Shown piece after piece: positions 1 through 8,375 of a DNA stretch of 64,000 bases. The notes under the pieces are model-generated. The model was not told the DNA's origin and did not search any database. It saw nothing but the letters and a program-made list of their open reading frames with translations. Each line of letters begins with the position of its first letter. The stretch's first letter is position 1. The stretch spans positions 186,001-250,000 of the forward strand of contig NZ_JOIY01000010.1 in assembly GCF_000720185.1 (NCBI RefSeq), given 5' to 3'. The DNA comes from Streptomyces sp. NRRL S-340 (GTDB lineage Bacteria; Actinomycetota; Actinomycetes; Streptomycetales; Streptomycetaceae). The position numbers and the translations under genes were made by a program.

Positions 1-216
1 CCGCTGGAGCCGCTGATCGACCGGGCGGTCGTGCTGCGCGACGGCTGCGTCGTGCACGACGGCCCGCCCCCGAAGGCGGTCGGCGAGCACGCCCTGCCCG
101 GCCACGACCAGCCGTCGCCCGCCACCGCCCTTGCCGGGGGTGCTTCGCACCACTGCCTCGATCCCCACGACGCCGGTTCCGGCGCCGCTTCGATCCGTAC
201 AGGACTGCTGAGCTGA
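1..216 (+). CDS. znuC: Zinc ABC transporter ATP-binding protein, C-terminal end (partial)
   Basis: Only the last 71 codons lie in the window; the reading frame is open from base 1 to a TGA that shares one base with the ATG of the permease gene. The residues RAVVLRDGCVVHDGPP are the usual end of an ABC ATPase core (the D-loop and H-loop lie outside), followed by a variable His-containing tail. Identification as ZnuC rests on the translationally coupled ABC-3 permease and on zur immediately downstream; from its own sequence alone it could be any metal ABC ATPase. Expected role: ATP hydrolysis driving high-affinity Zn2+ import at the inner face of the membrane. Confidence 0.75.
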   Translation, partial: PLEPLIDRAVVLRDGCVVHDGPPPKAVGEHALPGHDQPSPATALAGGASHHCLDPHDAGSGAASIRTGLLS

Positions 217-1118
217 TGGACTTCCTGAACTACGCCTTCATGCAGCGGGCGCTGCTGGCCGCCGTGCTCGTCGGCATCACCGCGCCCGCCGTGGGCATCT
301 ACCTGGTCCAGCGCCGCCAGGCGCTGATGGGCGACGGCATCGGGCACGTGGCGATGACCGGCGTCGGCCTCGGCTTCCTGCTCTCCGCCTCCCCGGTGTG
401 GATGGCGACGGCCGTCTCCGTGCTCGGCGCGGTCCTCATGGAGCTGATCCGCTGGTACGGCCGCACCCGCGGCGACATCGCCCTCGCGATGCTCTTCTAC
501 GGCGGCATGGCGGGCGGTGTCATGTTCATCAACCTCGCCCCGGGCGGCTCCAACGCCAACCTGACCTCGTACCTCTTCGGCTCGCTCTCCACCGTCTCGC
601 AGTCCGACGTCGTGGCGATCTGCCTGCTGGCGGCCTTCGTCGTCCTGGTCACGCTGGGCCTGCGCCGCCAGTTGTTCGCGGTCAGCCAGGACGAGGAGTT
701 CGCCCGGGTGACCGGCCTGCCGGTGCGCGCCCTGAACCTGCTGACGGCCGTCACGGCGGCGGTCACGGTGACGGTCGCGATGCGCGTGGTCGGACTGCTG
801 CTCGTCTCCGCGCTCATGGTGGTCCCGGTGGCCGCCGCCCAGCAGCTCACCCGCAGCTTCGCCGCGACCTTCGCCGTCGCCGTCGCCATCGGCGTGAGCG
901 TGACGATCGGCGGCACGGTCACCTCCTACTACCAGGACGTGCCCCCCGGTGCGACGATCGTCCTGCTGACCATCGCCGCGTTCATCGCCCTCACCGCGCT
1001 CGCCGCACCGCTGGCCCGGCGCCGCGCCCGGGCGCTCGCCGCGGCCCGGTCCGCGGCCGGCCCCGCGGAGTGCGCGATCCCGGCCGCCCGGGGCGCCGCC
1101 GGGGAGGTCGGCGTCTGA
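216..1118 (+). CDS. znuB: Zinc ABC transporter permease, ABC-3 family
   Basis: A 300-residue membrane protein with about eight hydrophobic segments, the normal length for ABC-3 family (ZnuB/MntB) permeases. The start ATG overlaps the upstream stop codon by one base, so translation is coupled to the ATPase. Motifs typical of the family are visible: an early GIYLVQRRQALMGDGIGHVA segment (the cytoplasmic loop contacting the ATPase) and a C-terminal GLLLVSALMVVPVAAA transmembrane run. The last 35 residues are Arg/Ala-rich and cytoplasmic. It would form the membrane pore of the zinc importer with the upstream ATPase and a binding protein outside the window. The zur gene follows after 60 bases. Confidence 0.9.
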   Translation: MDFLNYAFMQRALLAAVLVGITAPAVGIYLVQRRQALMGDGIGHVAMTGVGLGFLLSASPVWMATAVSVLGAVLMELIRWYGRTRGDIALAMLFYGGMAGGVMFINLAPGGSNANLTSYLFGSLSTVSQSDVVAICLLAAFVVLVTLGLRRQLFAVSQDEEFARVTGLPVRALNLLTAVTAAVTVTVAMRVVGLLLVSALMVVPVAAAQQLTRSFAATFAVAVAIGVSVTIGGTVTSYYQDVPPGATIVLLTIAAFIALTALAAPLARRRARALAAARSAAGPAECAIPAARGAAGEVGV

Positions 1119-1178
1119 CCGGGCTCCGCCCGGACTGGCACAATGGCCCCGGCAGGCGCAGACGTGAGGAGGCATCCG

Positions 1179-1604
1179 GTGACGACCGCAGGACCGCCCG
1201 TGAAGGGCCGCGCCACCCGGCAGCGCGCCGCCGTCGCGGCAGCCCTCGACGAGGTCGACGAGTTCCGCAGCGCGCAGGAACTCCACGACATGCTCAAGCA
1301 CAAGGGCGACTCGGTGGGCCTGACCACCGTCTACCGCACCCTGCAGTCCCTCGCCGACGCCGGCGAGGTCGACGTACTGCGCACCTCCGACGGTGAGTCC
1401 GTCTACCGCCGCTGCTCGTCCGGCGAGCACCACCACCACCTCGTCTGCCGCGTCTGCGGCAAAGCGGTCGAGGTGGAGGGCCCCGCCGTGGAGAAGTGGG
1501 CGGAGGCCATCGCGGCGGAGCACGGCTTCGTCAACGTCGCCCACACGGTGGAGATCTTCGGCACCTGCGCGGAGTGCGCGGCGACCGAGTCCCGGCCGCA
1601 GTGA
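1179..1604 (+). CDS. zur: Zinc uptake regulator Zur (Fur family)
   Basis: 141-residue Fur-family repressor. The N-terminal winged helix carries TTVYRTLQSL as recognition region; the C-terminal half has the His-rich sensor segment GEHHHHLVCRVCG and a second CAEC pair, giving the two CxxC motifs that hold the structural zinc. I chose the GTG start because GAGGAGG sits seven bases before it; an in-frame upstream ATG would add 12 residues without a ribosome site. Zn-bound Zur of Streptomyces represses zinc import and zinc-independent ribosomal protein paralogues. Its position directly after the zinc importer genes fits. No obvious Zur box is visible in the short spacer before it, so it is probably co-transcribed with the importer. 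Confidence 0.93.
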   Translation: MTTAGPPVKGRATRQRAAVAAALDEVDEFRSAQELHDMLKHKGDSVGLTTVYRTLQSLADAGEVDVLRTSDGESVYRRCSSGEHHHHLVCRVCGKAVEVEGPAVEKWAEAIAAEHGFVNVAHTVEIFGTCAECAATESRPQ

Positions 1605-1616
1605 CGAGGACATGGT

Positions 1617-1658
1617 GACGGGAGGGGCCCGCGGCCGTGGCCGCGGGCCCCTCCCGTC
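1617..1658. terminator. Perfect 20-bp hairpin between convergent genes
   Basis: A flawless inverted repeat with a two-base centre lies between the 3' ends of zur and of the phosphatase gene on the other strand. There is no T-tract on either side, as is common for Streptomyces terminators. The symmetry suggests a bidirectional terminator serving both genes. Confidence 0.8.
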
Positions 1659-1696
1659 CCGGTGAGTCCGTGTCGCGTCCGCCCGGGCGTCCCCTC

Positions 1697-3115
1697 TCAG
1701 CGCCGTCCGAAGCAGCGCTCCAGCTCGTCCAGGTCGTAGAAGGCACTGCCCTTGCCGATCGGCCGGCAGCCGGCCTTGAACGCGGTCTCCTTCTCGTTGT
1801 AGAGCATGCGCACCAGGTAGCGGTCGCCCTTGGCGAAGACGTCCCACTGGATGTTCGTGCCCAGCGGTGACACGTCCGCGCCGCGCCAGGGGTTGTCCTT
1901 GTAGGTGTACGGGCGCTGCGGCGACACGGGCTTCGTACTGCCCGGCAGCCCCATCAGCGCGGCCAGCGGGATGATCTCCTCGGCGTGCGTGAACCGCAGT
2001 TCGGCGCCCTTGTCGTTGGTGCCCTCGCGCTTGGTCTCGACCTGCTCGAAGAAGTCGTCCAGCAGGACGCCGGCCATCTTGTAGGTGATGTCGCTGCCGG
2101 CGAACCCGGGGCCCTTCTCGTAGAAGTCCTCCGCGTCCCCGAGGTAGCCGAACCAGTCGGCGTCCTTCGCGGAGAGGTAGCGGTCCATGTGCCAGCCCTC
2201 GCCCCGGGGGCTCTCCTCGCGCATGGCGGGGGCGATGGCGTACAGGTTGTAGACGGCGGTGGCCACGTCGACGGCGCTGCCCAGCGAGGCGAACTCGCCG
2301 TTCTCGATCCGCCGCACGAACGGCTCCCGGAACAGCCGGCGCAGCACGTCGCGGGCGTGCGCGTGGGTGGCGGGCTGGTCGGTGAGGCTCTTGAGGGTGG
2401 CCGCGAGCCGCTGGTCGTTCTCGATGTAGTCGCGGTACGCGGCGCCACCGGCCGCCTTGTGGAAGTAGAGCAGGTCCTTGTCGGTGCGGACGGGACCGAT
2501 CAGCGGCTTCAGCTCCGGGTCGGCGTCGGCGAGGCCGCCGGCGAACCGCTCGCCGCTGGCCACCGCCCGCCCCTGCCCCGAGCTGACCAGGTCGATCTTC
2601 TCGCCCTTGCCGGCGATCTTCGCGAACAGCTCCGGCATCCGCTGCCGGAGCCGCACCGCCGTGTCCCGCATCTCCTGCTCGCCGCGCCCGCTGAGGTTGC
2701 CGTAGCCGACCTTGTCCATGGCGGCCAGCAGGGCGCGCACCACGGGCCCGAACTCCGCGCCCCGGTCCGTGAGCTGCCCCTCGGCGGCGGCCTTCTCCCA
2801 CAGGGCGAGGACGAGGTCGCCGTCCTCGCTGTCGCTGGCCGCGCGCGAGCCGTGCCGGGAGACGTCCTCGGTGAAGACGGGCGTGAACCCGGCGGGCGGC
2901 TTCTGGTAGGTGCGGGGGTTCTGCCGCGGGGCGTACGGCGCCTTGGTGCCGTAGCTGTCGCGGTCGTGACCGCTGTGGCCGTGGCTGCCGTGGAGGGCGC
3001 GGCCGTGGGCGTCGCGGTGCGCGGGCCGGTCGGCGGCCGTGGCCTGCGCGGGCAGGACGGCGACGAGGGCGGTGCACAGGACGAGGACGGGGGTGACACG
3101 CTTCATGACGCGCAT
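1697..3115 (-). CDS. Secreted histidine-type (acid) phosphatase
   Basis: 472 residues. Residues 1-27 form a signal peptide (MKR, hydrophobic core, cleavage near QATA-AD), so the enzyme is exported. A His/Gly-rich stretch (about residues 33-50) follows. The catalytic SRHGSR motif is at 86-91, where the His would be phosphorylated, and HAE at 377-379 supplies the second catalytic His and acid of the branch 2 histidine phosphatases (phytase/acid phosphatase type). I chose the first of two close ATGs because GGGGA is eight bases before it; a second ATG three codons on is possible. Likely role is extracellular phosphate release from phosphomonoesters; the substrate is not evident. It converges on zur across a perfect hairpin. 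Confidence 0.85.
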   Translation of the reverse strand: MRVMKRVTPVLVLCTALVAVLPAQATAADRPAHRDAHGRALHGSHGHSGHDRDSYGTKAPYAPRQNPRTYQKPPAGFTPVFTEDVSRHGSRAASDSEDGDLVLALWEKAAAEGQLTDRGAEFGPVVRALLAAMDKVGYGNLSGRGEQEMRDTAVRLRQRMPELFAKIAGKGEKIDLVSSGQGRAVASGERFAGGLADADPELKPLIGPVRTDKDLLYFHKAAGGAAYRDYIENDQRLAATLKSLTDQPATHAHARDVLRRLFREPFVRRIENGEFASLGSAVDVATAVYNLYAIAPAMREESPRGEGWHMDRYLSAKDADWFGYLGDAEDFYEKGPGFAGSDITYKMAGVLLDDFFEQVETKREGTNDKGAELRFTHAEEIIPLAALMGLPGSTKPVSPQRPYTYKDNPWRGADVSPLGTNIQWDVFAKGDRYLVRMLYNEKETAFKAGCRPIGKGSAFYDLDELERCFGRR

Positions 3116-3231
3116 CGTGGGTGATCCCCGTGAACCCCCGGTGACCGGCAGGTGTCCATGGCCGCCGGGTACCCCCGCTCCCCTGGCGCCCCCGTCCCGC
3201 GGCTCCCCCGTCTCTACGGGATCCGTCCGCC

Positions 3232-4071
3232 CTACGGCGTGTCCTGCCTGCCCTCCATGGCGAGCAGTTCCTCGTTGGGGATGGCCCCGCCGAAGCGGCG
3301 GTCGCGGGAGGCGAACTCCACGCAGGCCCGCCACAGGTCACGGCGGTCGAAGTCGGGCCACAGCACGTCCTGGAAGACCATCTCGGCGTACGCGCTCTGC
3401 CACAGCAGGTAGTTGGAGGTGCGCTGCTCGCCGCTGGGCCGCAGGAACAGGTCCACGTCCGGCATGTCCGGGTAGTACAGGTACCTCTGGATGGTCTTCT
3501 CGGTGACCTTGGCCGGGTCGAGGCGGCCGGCCGCCACGTCCTGGGCCATCGCCTTCGCCGCGTCCGCCAGCTCCGCCCGGCCGCCGTAGTTCATGCAGAA
3601 GTACAGCGTGATCAGGTCGTTGTCCTTGGTCTGCTCCTGGGCGACCTGCAACTCCTTGGCGACCGACTTCCACAGCCGGGGCATCCGGCCCACCCAGCGC
3701 ACCCGGACGCCGAGCCCGTCGAGCTGGTCGCGGGACTTGCGGATGAAGTCCCGGTTGAAGTTCATCAGGAAGCGCACCTCGTCGGGCGAGCGCTTCCAGT
3801 TCTCGGTGGAGAAGGCGTAGAGCGAGATGTTGCGCACGCCGATCTCGATCCCGCCCTGGAGCACGTCGAGGACGCGCTCGGCGCCGACCTTGTGCCCCTC
3901 GGTGCGGGGCAGCCCGCGCTGCTTGGCCCAGCGGCCGTTGCCGTCCATGACGATCGCCACGTGCTCCGGGACCAGCTCGCCCGGCAGCTTCGGCGCACGC
4001 GCGCCGGACGGATGCGGCTCGGGCGCGTCGTACTCGCGGCGCCGGCCTCCCAGGAACCCGCGTACGGCCAT
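3232..4071 (-). CDS. uppS: Isoprenyl transferase (undecaprenyl diphosphate synthase type)
   Basis: 279-residue cis-prenyltransferase. The signature MDGNGRWA is at 42-49, with the catalytic Asp that binds the diphosphate Mg; further family motifs are [22 protein letters not shown] and [14 protein letters not shown]. It condenses isopentenyl diphosphate onto an allylic diphosphate to make the polyprenyl carrier for cell-wall precursors. The 40-residue N-terminal extension, rich in Arg, is usual for actinobacterial versions. It lies 37 bases downstream of recO on the same strand, an arrangement I recall as conserved in actinobacteria. Streptomyces carry more than one family member, so whether this is the main UppS cannot be told here. 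Confidence 0.93.
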   Translation of the reverse strand: MAVRGFLGGRRREYDAPEPHPSGARAPKLPGELVPEHVAIVMDGNGRWAKQRGLPRTEGHKVGAERVLDVLQGGIEIGVRNISLYAFSTENWKRSPDEVRFLMNFNRDFIRKSRDQLDGLGVRVRWVGRMPRLWKSVAKELQVAQEQTKDNDLITLYFCMNYGGRAELADAAKAMAQDVAAGRLDPAKVTEKTIQRYLYYPDMPDVDLFLRPSGEQRTSNYLLWQSAYAEMVFQDVLWPDFDRRDLWRACVEFASRDRRFGGAIPNEELLAMEGRQDTP

Positions 4072-4108
4072 GTGCTCCTCGTCTCCCTCTGGTCCCTCTT
4101 GCTTGCTT

Positions 4109-4855
4109 CTACTTCTCGACGTACCTGAGCGAGCGCAGGCCGCGCTCCAGGTGCCAGTGCAGATAGGCGGACACCAGCCCGCTGCCCTCGCGCACGTACC
4201 GCGGCTCGCAGGCGTCGGCGGTCGTCCAGTCCCCCGTCAGCAGCGCGCCCAGCAGCGCGAGCGTCTGCGGCGAGGGTACGACACTGCCCGGCACCCGGCA
4301 GTCGACGCAGACCGAGCCGCCGGAGGCCACCGAGAAGAACCGGTTGGGCCCCGGCATCCCGCACTTCGCGCAGTCGCCGAAGCTGGGCGCGTAGCCGTTG
4401 ACGGCCAGCGAGCGCAGCAGGAACGCGTCGAGGACGAGGTGCGGGGCATGCTCGCCGCGGGCGAGGGTGCGCAGCCCGCCGACCAGCAGCAGGTACTGCT
4501 GGACGGCCGGTTCGCCCTCGTGGTCCGTGAACCGCTCGGCCGTCTCCAGCATGGCCGTCCCGGCCGTGTACCGGGCGTAGTCGGTCACGATCCCGCCGCC
4601 GTACGGAGCGATGGTCTCGCTCTGCGTGCACAGCGGCAGCCCGCGCCCGACCAGCTCGCTGCCCCGCGCGAAGAACTGCACGTCCACGTGCGAGAAGGGC
4701 TCCAGCCGGGCCCCGAACTTGGACTTCGTCCGCCGCACCCCGCGGGCCACGGCACGTACCCGGCCGTGACCCCGCGTGAGCAGTGTGATGATCCGGTCCG
4801 CCTCACCCAGCTTCTGGGTGCGCAGCACGATGCCGTCGTCGCGGAACAGACTCAT
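4109..4855 (-). CDS. recO: DNA repair protein RecO
   Basis: 248 residues. The N-terminal OB-fold begins with [20 protein letters not shown], typical of RecO, and a zinc-binding site follows near residues 180-205 (CAKC ... CVDC). RecO loads RecA on SSB-coated single-strand DNA with RecR in the RecF pathway. I used the ATG at MSLFRDD, the family start, although an ATG six codons upstream is in frame. uppS follows in the same direction and the two are probably co-transcribed. Confidence 0.93.
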   Translation of the reverse strand: MSLFRDDGIVLRTQKLGEADRIITLLTRGHGRVRAVARGVRRTKSKFGARLEPFSHVDVQFFARGSELVGRGLPLCTQSETIAPYGGGIVTDYARYTAGTAMLETAERFTDHEGEPAVQQYLLLVGGLRTLARGEHAPHLVLDAFLLRSLAVNGYAPSFGDCAKCGMPGPNRFFSVASGGSVCVDCRVPGSVVPSPQTLALLGALLTGDWTTADACEPRYVREGSGLVSAYLHWHLERGLRSLRYVEK

Positions 4856-4897
4856 GCGCCCATTGTCGCGCACGGCGGGAGCGGCCCCGCCCCGCCT

Positions 4898-5122
4898 TCA
4901 GGGCACCTCCCCCCGGCTGCGGGCGTTCGCGTACGCCGTCGCCGCGCTGAGCCGCTCGGCCGGGGTGGCCGCCCGCACCAGCTCCGGCGGGCAGTCCCAC
5001 TCCCGGCCGCCGCCGAGGGGCCGTAACTGGACGTACGGCCCCTCGTGGCCCATGACCACGCCGATCCGCCCGGTGCCGGTGTCGAGGGCGTAAGTCCCGA
5101 CCGGCGGACACGGGCCGCTCAC
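4898..5122 (-). CDS. Small conserved Streptomyces protein next to XRE/DUF397 module
   Basis: 74 residues, no recognised domain. It looks like a small beta-rich protein: GTYALDTGTGRIGVVMGHEG, then a WDCPPELVRA segment and a helical Ala-rich end. It overlaps the upstream 86-residue gene by four bases (ATGA), so the two are co-translated. I recall pairs of this kind next to XRE/DUF397 regulators at many Streptomyces loci, which suggests a partner role, but the function is unknown. It ends 42 bases before the recO start on the same strand. Confidence 0.7.
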   Translation of the reverse strand: MSGPCPPVGTYALDTGTGRIGVVMGHEGPYVQLRPLGGGREWDCPPELVRAATPAERLSAATAYANARSRGEVP

Positions 5123-5379
5123 CGCAGGACCGCGGCGAGCCGTGCGGCCGTCTCCACGGAGCAGCGGCCCAGCTCCACCAGCGGGCAGGGCGCCTCGCGG
5201 GCGAGCCCGGCCGGGTCGAGCCCGAGCGAGGGCAGGGTGATTCCGGCTTTTCCGAGAGCGGTACGCAATTCAACGATTGTTTCCTCCGCTTCCTGAACAC
5301 AGACCGCCGAGTGAGCCGAGTGTTGCCGTGGTGCCACTGTGTGCTTCCTCCCTTTCTCTTTCTCCGGGATTTCCGTCAT
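5119..5379 (-). CDS. Small conserved Streptomyces protein, divergent from XRE regulator
   Basis: 86 residues, function unknown. The core (about 35-86) is an all-helical segment with the phrases ELRTALGKAGITLPSLGLD and PCPLVELGRCSVETAARLA, which I recall as a recurrent small family in Streptomyces beside XRE/DUF397 genes. The first 30 residues are charged and variable, and the true start could be later. It is transcribed away from the XRE regulator, with about 100 bases of shared promoter region, and its stop overlaps the start of the next small gene. Confidence 0.65.
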   Translation of the reverse strand: MTEIPEKEKGRKHTVAPRQHSAHSAVCVQEAEETIVELRTALGKAGITLPSLGLDPAGLAREAPCPLVELGRCSVETAARLAAVLR

Positions 5380-5479
5380 GCCGGAGTTTTACGCTTCGTG
5401 TCTCCACAGTGACGTTCCGCGTCTACACTCGGAAGGGTTTCGGGCCCTACAAGAAGAGGGCTGCACAAGGGGGTTGGCG

Positions 5480-6313
5480 ATGGCCAACGGTTCACGCCAG
5501 GCGGTCTGGGAGTTCTTCGGCACGGAGCTGAAGCGGCGCCGGGAGAACACGGGGATGACGCAGGTGGAGCTGGGTGCGAAGGTCTTCGTCTCGGGCGGCT
5601 ACATCGGTCAGTTCGAACAGGCGATCAGAAAACCGCAGTTGGACGTGGCCCGGCGGATCGACGAGGTACTGCAAACCGACGGTTTTTTCGAACGCCTCTG
5701 GCGCAAACTCATCAAAGAGCAGCGATTCGCCGAGTACTTCGCGCACGCGGCGGAACTGGAACGGTTGGCGACCAGTATCAGCGAGTGGGCTCCGGCTGTT
5801 GTCCCCGGCCTTCTCCAGACGCCGGCGTACGCTCGCGCGATCTACCTGTCGAGCAATCCGCTCTCGACGGATGAATGGATCGACGAGATGGTCAGTCTTC
5901 GCATGGACCGCGCACGGATCCTCAAGGATGCAGCGCGACCGGTGTACTGGGTGCTGCTGCACGAGACGGTGCTCCGCGTGCCCGTGGGCACCCCTGCGGT
6001 GATGGCTCAGCAACTGGAGTCCGTGGCGCGGGCACTGCGTGCTCGTACGGTACTGGCGCAGGTGCTGCCGTTTTCGGCGGGGGCGCACCCTCAGATGGGT
6101 AAAGCCATGAAGCTCATGGAGTTCGAGGACGCCCCGCCGACCGTCTATACAGAGGGCGTGCTGTCGGGCAATCTGCTGGACGAACCGGCAGTAGTGAAGC
6201 GGGTTCGCACGGATTACGATCTTCTCAGGGCCGCGGCTCTGCCACCGGAGGCGTCCCTGGCCATGATCGAAGCGGCGGCGGAGGACTACAGACGATGCGC
6301 GGGTACGACCTGA
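5480..6313 (+). CDS. XRE-family regulator with C-terminal DUF5753 domain
   Basis: 277 residues. Residues 8-65 form a Cro/C1-type helix-turn-helix (ELKRRRENTGMTQVELGAKV ... FEQAIRKPQ). The rest, with EWAPAVVPGLLQTPAYARAI, is the DUF5753 domain usual in Streptomyces WhiJ-like regulators. The ATG was chosen for the AAGGGGG seven bases upstream; longer in-frame starts lack a ribosome site. The next gene encodes a DUF397 protein and overlaps by 19 bases, the standard regulator/DUF397 pair of developmental control loci. Base composition is visibly lower in GC than neighbours, with codons such as AAA, TTT and AGA, hinting at transfer or relaxed codon selection. Its ligand and targets are unknown. 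Confidence 0.85.
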   Translation: MANGSRQAVWEFFGTELKRRRENTGMTQVELGAKVFVSGGYIGQFEQAIRKPQLDVARRIDEVLQTDGFFERLWRKLIKEQRFAEYFAHAAELERLATSISEWAPAVVPGLLQTPAYARAIYLSSNPLSTDEWIDEMVSLRMDRARILKDAARPVYWVLLHETVLRVPVGTPAVMAQQLESVARALRARTVLAQVLPFSAGAHPQMGKAMKLMEFEDAPPTVYTEGVLSGNLLDEPAVVKRVRTDYDLLRAAALPPEASLAMIEAAAEDYRRCAGTT

Positions 6314-6588
6314 CCAACGCCCTCTGGCGCAAGAGCACCTACAGCGGCGGCAGCGGCGGCGAGGACTGTGTCGAGGTCGCTTACGACTTCCCCGGCGCCG
6401 CCCGCTGGCGCACGAGCACGTACAGCAACGGCCAAGGCGGCGACTGCCTCGAAGTGGCCGACGGAGTCCCCGGCATCGTCCCCGTCCGGGACAGCAAGGT
6501 CCCGGACGGCCCCGTGCTGGTCGTGCGGGCGCCGGCCTGGGCCCGCTTCGTCGGGGACGTGGTGCGCCCCGGCGCGGGCGGTGTCTGA
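6295..6588 (+). CDS. DUF397 protein with two DUF397 units
   Basis: 97 residues, overlapping the XRE gene by 19 bases. Two copies of the DUF397 opening motif are seen: WRKSTYSGGSGGEDCVEVA near 11-29 and WRTSTYSNGQGGDCLEVAD near 38-56. Only the second continues into the usual VRDSK and hydrophobic end, so the first is an incomplete unit. Most family members are about 60-70 residues with a single unit. DUF397 proteins pair with XRE/WhiJ-type regulators and are thought to modulate them; a direct function is not known. Confidence 0.82.
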   Translation: MRGYDLTNALWRKSTYSGGSGGEDCVEVAYDFPGAARWRTSTYSNGQGGDCLEVADGVPGIVPVRDSKVPDGPVLVVRAPAWARFVGDVVRPGAGGV

Positions 6589-6637
6589 TCGGGCAGCGTG
6601 CTGCTGGAGACCGACAGCAGCGCGGGCGCGGTCTCGC

Positions 6638-6659
6638 GGGGCGGTGGCGGCACCGCCCC
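6638..6659. terminator. Hairpin downstream of XRE/DUF397 operon
   Basis: An eight-base perfect stem (GGGGCGGT/ACCGCCCC) with a six-base loop, 50 bases after the DUF397 stop. A weaker GAGACCG/CGGTCTC inverted repeat lies just before it. No T-tract is present. Probably the end of the two-gene transcript. Confidence 0.5.
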
Positions 6660-6812
6660 ATGGTGCACGGCACCGGCAACCGGCCGGAAGCAGGTCACCG
6701 GCCAACTCCGTGAAGAGGGCGCTCCCCAGGGATCACTGAGGGGGTAAACCCCCGGGCAGGAAAGCCAGTTGGCCGGATGGGTCGGGACGCGCCGGTCCGC
6801 GAGGCTCCTCTC

Positions 6813-8333
6813 ATGACGACACAGCGCACGGACACCACCACCCGCACCCGCAGCCGCCGCAGAGCCGCCCTCGTCGGGGCCTGCGCGGTTCTCCTCGGGG
6901 CCGCCGCGCCCGTGACGGCGTCGGCCGCCGCCGCTGCCCCGCCCCGGCAGGACCCCCTCGCCTGGACGACGTGCGCGGGCACCGGTCTCGACCCGCGCCA
7001 GCAGTGCGCGGCCCTGGACGTCCCCATGGACTACGCCGACCCGCACGGCCCGAGCATCTCGATCGCCCTCTCCCGCATCCCGAGCGAGAAGCCGTCCGCA
7101 CGGCGCGGGACGCTGCTGCTGATCCCGGGCGGACCCGGCGGGTCCAGCCTCGGCGATCCCTCGGGCAAGGGGCGGAAGCTCCCCGAGGAGGTACGCGAGA
7201 AGTACGACCTGGTCGGCTTCGCGCCGCGCGGCCTGGCGCCCTCCACGGCCGTGGACTGCGGACTCGACCACGGCGACCTGGCCACCTCCCGACTGCGCCC
7301 GTGGCCGGCCGCCGACGGCTCGATCGCGGGGAACCTGACCGACGCGCGGCGCATGGCGCAGGCCTGCGCGAAGAACGGCGGGGAGCTGATCCGGCACCTC
7401 GGCACGGTGAACGAGGCCCGCGACATCGACCGCGTCCGGGCGGCGCTCGGCGAGGACGAGCTGTCCGCGTGGGGCGTGTCGTACGGGACGTACGTGGGAG
7501 CCGTCTACAACCAGCTCTTCCCGCGGCGCGTCGACCGCATGGTGCTGGACAGCAACGACAACCCGGACCCGGCCCTGGTCAACCGCGCCTGGCTGGGCGC
7601 GCACGAGCAGGGCGTGGAGGACACCTTCCCCGACTTCGCGGCCTGGGCCTCCAGGCCCGGCAACCCGGACCGGCTGGCCGAGCGGGCCGCGGACGTACGG
7701 CCGCTGTTCCTGCGGCTCGCCGCCCGCCTGGACCGCACCCCGATCCCGTGGCCCGGCGCCAACCCCGAGGAGCTGAACGGGAACGTGCTGCGCCAGACCA
7801 TGCTGGACACCTTCTACTCCCCGTCCAGGTACCCGGACCTGGCCAGGCTGATGCTGGCCGCGCAGCGGGGCACCGTACCGCCCGCACCGCAGGGCCCGCC
7901 GGAGGCGGTGCTCCAGAACGTCGCGGCCGTGGGCGCCGGGACCCTGTGCAACGACGTCGCCTGGCCGCGGTCGGCGGCGGCGTACGAGAAGGACGTGGCG
8001 GACAGCCGTGCCGCGTACCCGCTCACGGCGGGCATGCCGCGCAACGCGATGCTGTGCGCCGCCTGGCCCTACCCGCCCCGGCAGGCCCCGGTGCGGATCA
8101 CCGGCCACGGCCCGTCCAACGTGCTGCTCGTCCAGAACGAACGCGATGTCGCCACCCCGCTCAGCGGTGCCCTGAAGCTCCGCTCGGCACTGGGCCGGCG
8201 CGCGGTCATGGTCACCGTGAACTCCACGGGCCACGACGCCTACCTGGCCAACGGCAACGCCTGCGGCGACGAGACGGTCTCCCGCTTCCTGACCACCGGC
8301 CTGCGCCCGGCGGCGGACGTGTACTGCCGCTGA
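6813..8333 (+). CDS. Secreted alpha/beta hydrolase, TAP-like (SlpD/SlpE-type peptidase family)
   Basis: 506 residues. An Arg-rich N-terminus plus hydrophobic segment (about 14-42) is an export signal; RSRRRAAL resembles a Tat signal but is not a full match. The oxyanion region GGPGGSS is at 106-112, the nucleophile Ser at 223 in GVSYGTY, with Asp 445 (NERDVATP) and His 474 (STGHD) completing the triad. The C-terminal part matches the TAP-like domain found in Streptomyces tripeptidyl aminopeptidases and the SlpD/SlpE proteins. Likely an extracellular exopeptidase acting on short peptides, though some relatives are esterases. The ATG follows GAGG by eight bases. It converges on the next gene. 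Confidence 0.83.
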   Translation: MTTQRTDTTTRTRSRRRAALVGACAVLLGAAAPVTASAAAAAPPRQDPLAWTTCAGTGLDPRQQCAALDVPMDYADPHGPSISIALSRIPSEKPSARRGTLLLIPGGPGGSSLGDPSGKGRKLPEEVREKYDLVGFAPRGLAPSTAVDCGLDHGDLATSRLRPWPAADGSIAGNLTDARRMAQACAKNGGELIRHLGTVNEARDIDRVRAALGEDELSAWGVSYGTYVGAVYNQLFPRRVDRMVLDSNDNPDPALVNRAWLGAHEQGVEDTFPDFAAWASRPGNPDRLAERAADVRPLFLRLAARLDRTPIPWPGANPEELNGNVLRQTMLDTFYSPSRYPDLARLMLAAQRGTVPPAPQGPPEAVLQNVAAVGAGTLCNDVAWPRSAAAYEKDVADSRAAYPLTAGMPRNAMLCAAWPYPPRQAPVRITGHGPSNVLLVQNERDVATPLSGALKLRSALGRRAVMVTVNSTGHDAYLANGNACGDETVSRFLTTGLRPAADVYCR

Positions 8334-8375
8334 GGGAAGGGGCCGGGCGGGGCCGCCGGGGCCGCCCCGCTCAGC
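8330..8375. terminator. Hairpin spanning both stop codons of convergent genes
   Basis: GCTGAG on the left pairs with CTCAGC on the right, so the stop codons of both convergent genes lie in the stem; an inner GCGGGGC/GCCCCGC stem strengthens it. It fits a bidirectional terminator in the 37-base gap. Confidence 0.5.

Noticed and set aside
1985..3124. Long plus-strand frame opposite the histidine phosphatase gene
   Set aside because: It is a mirror frame caused by GC-rich third positions of the real gene, which has signal peptide and catalytic motifs.
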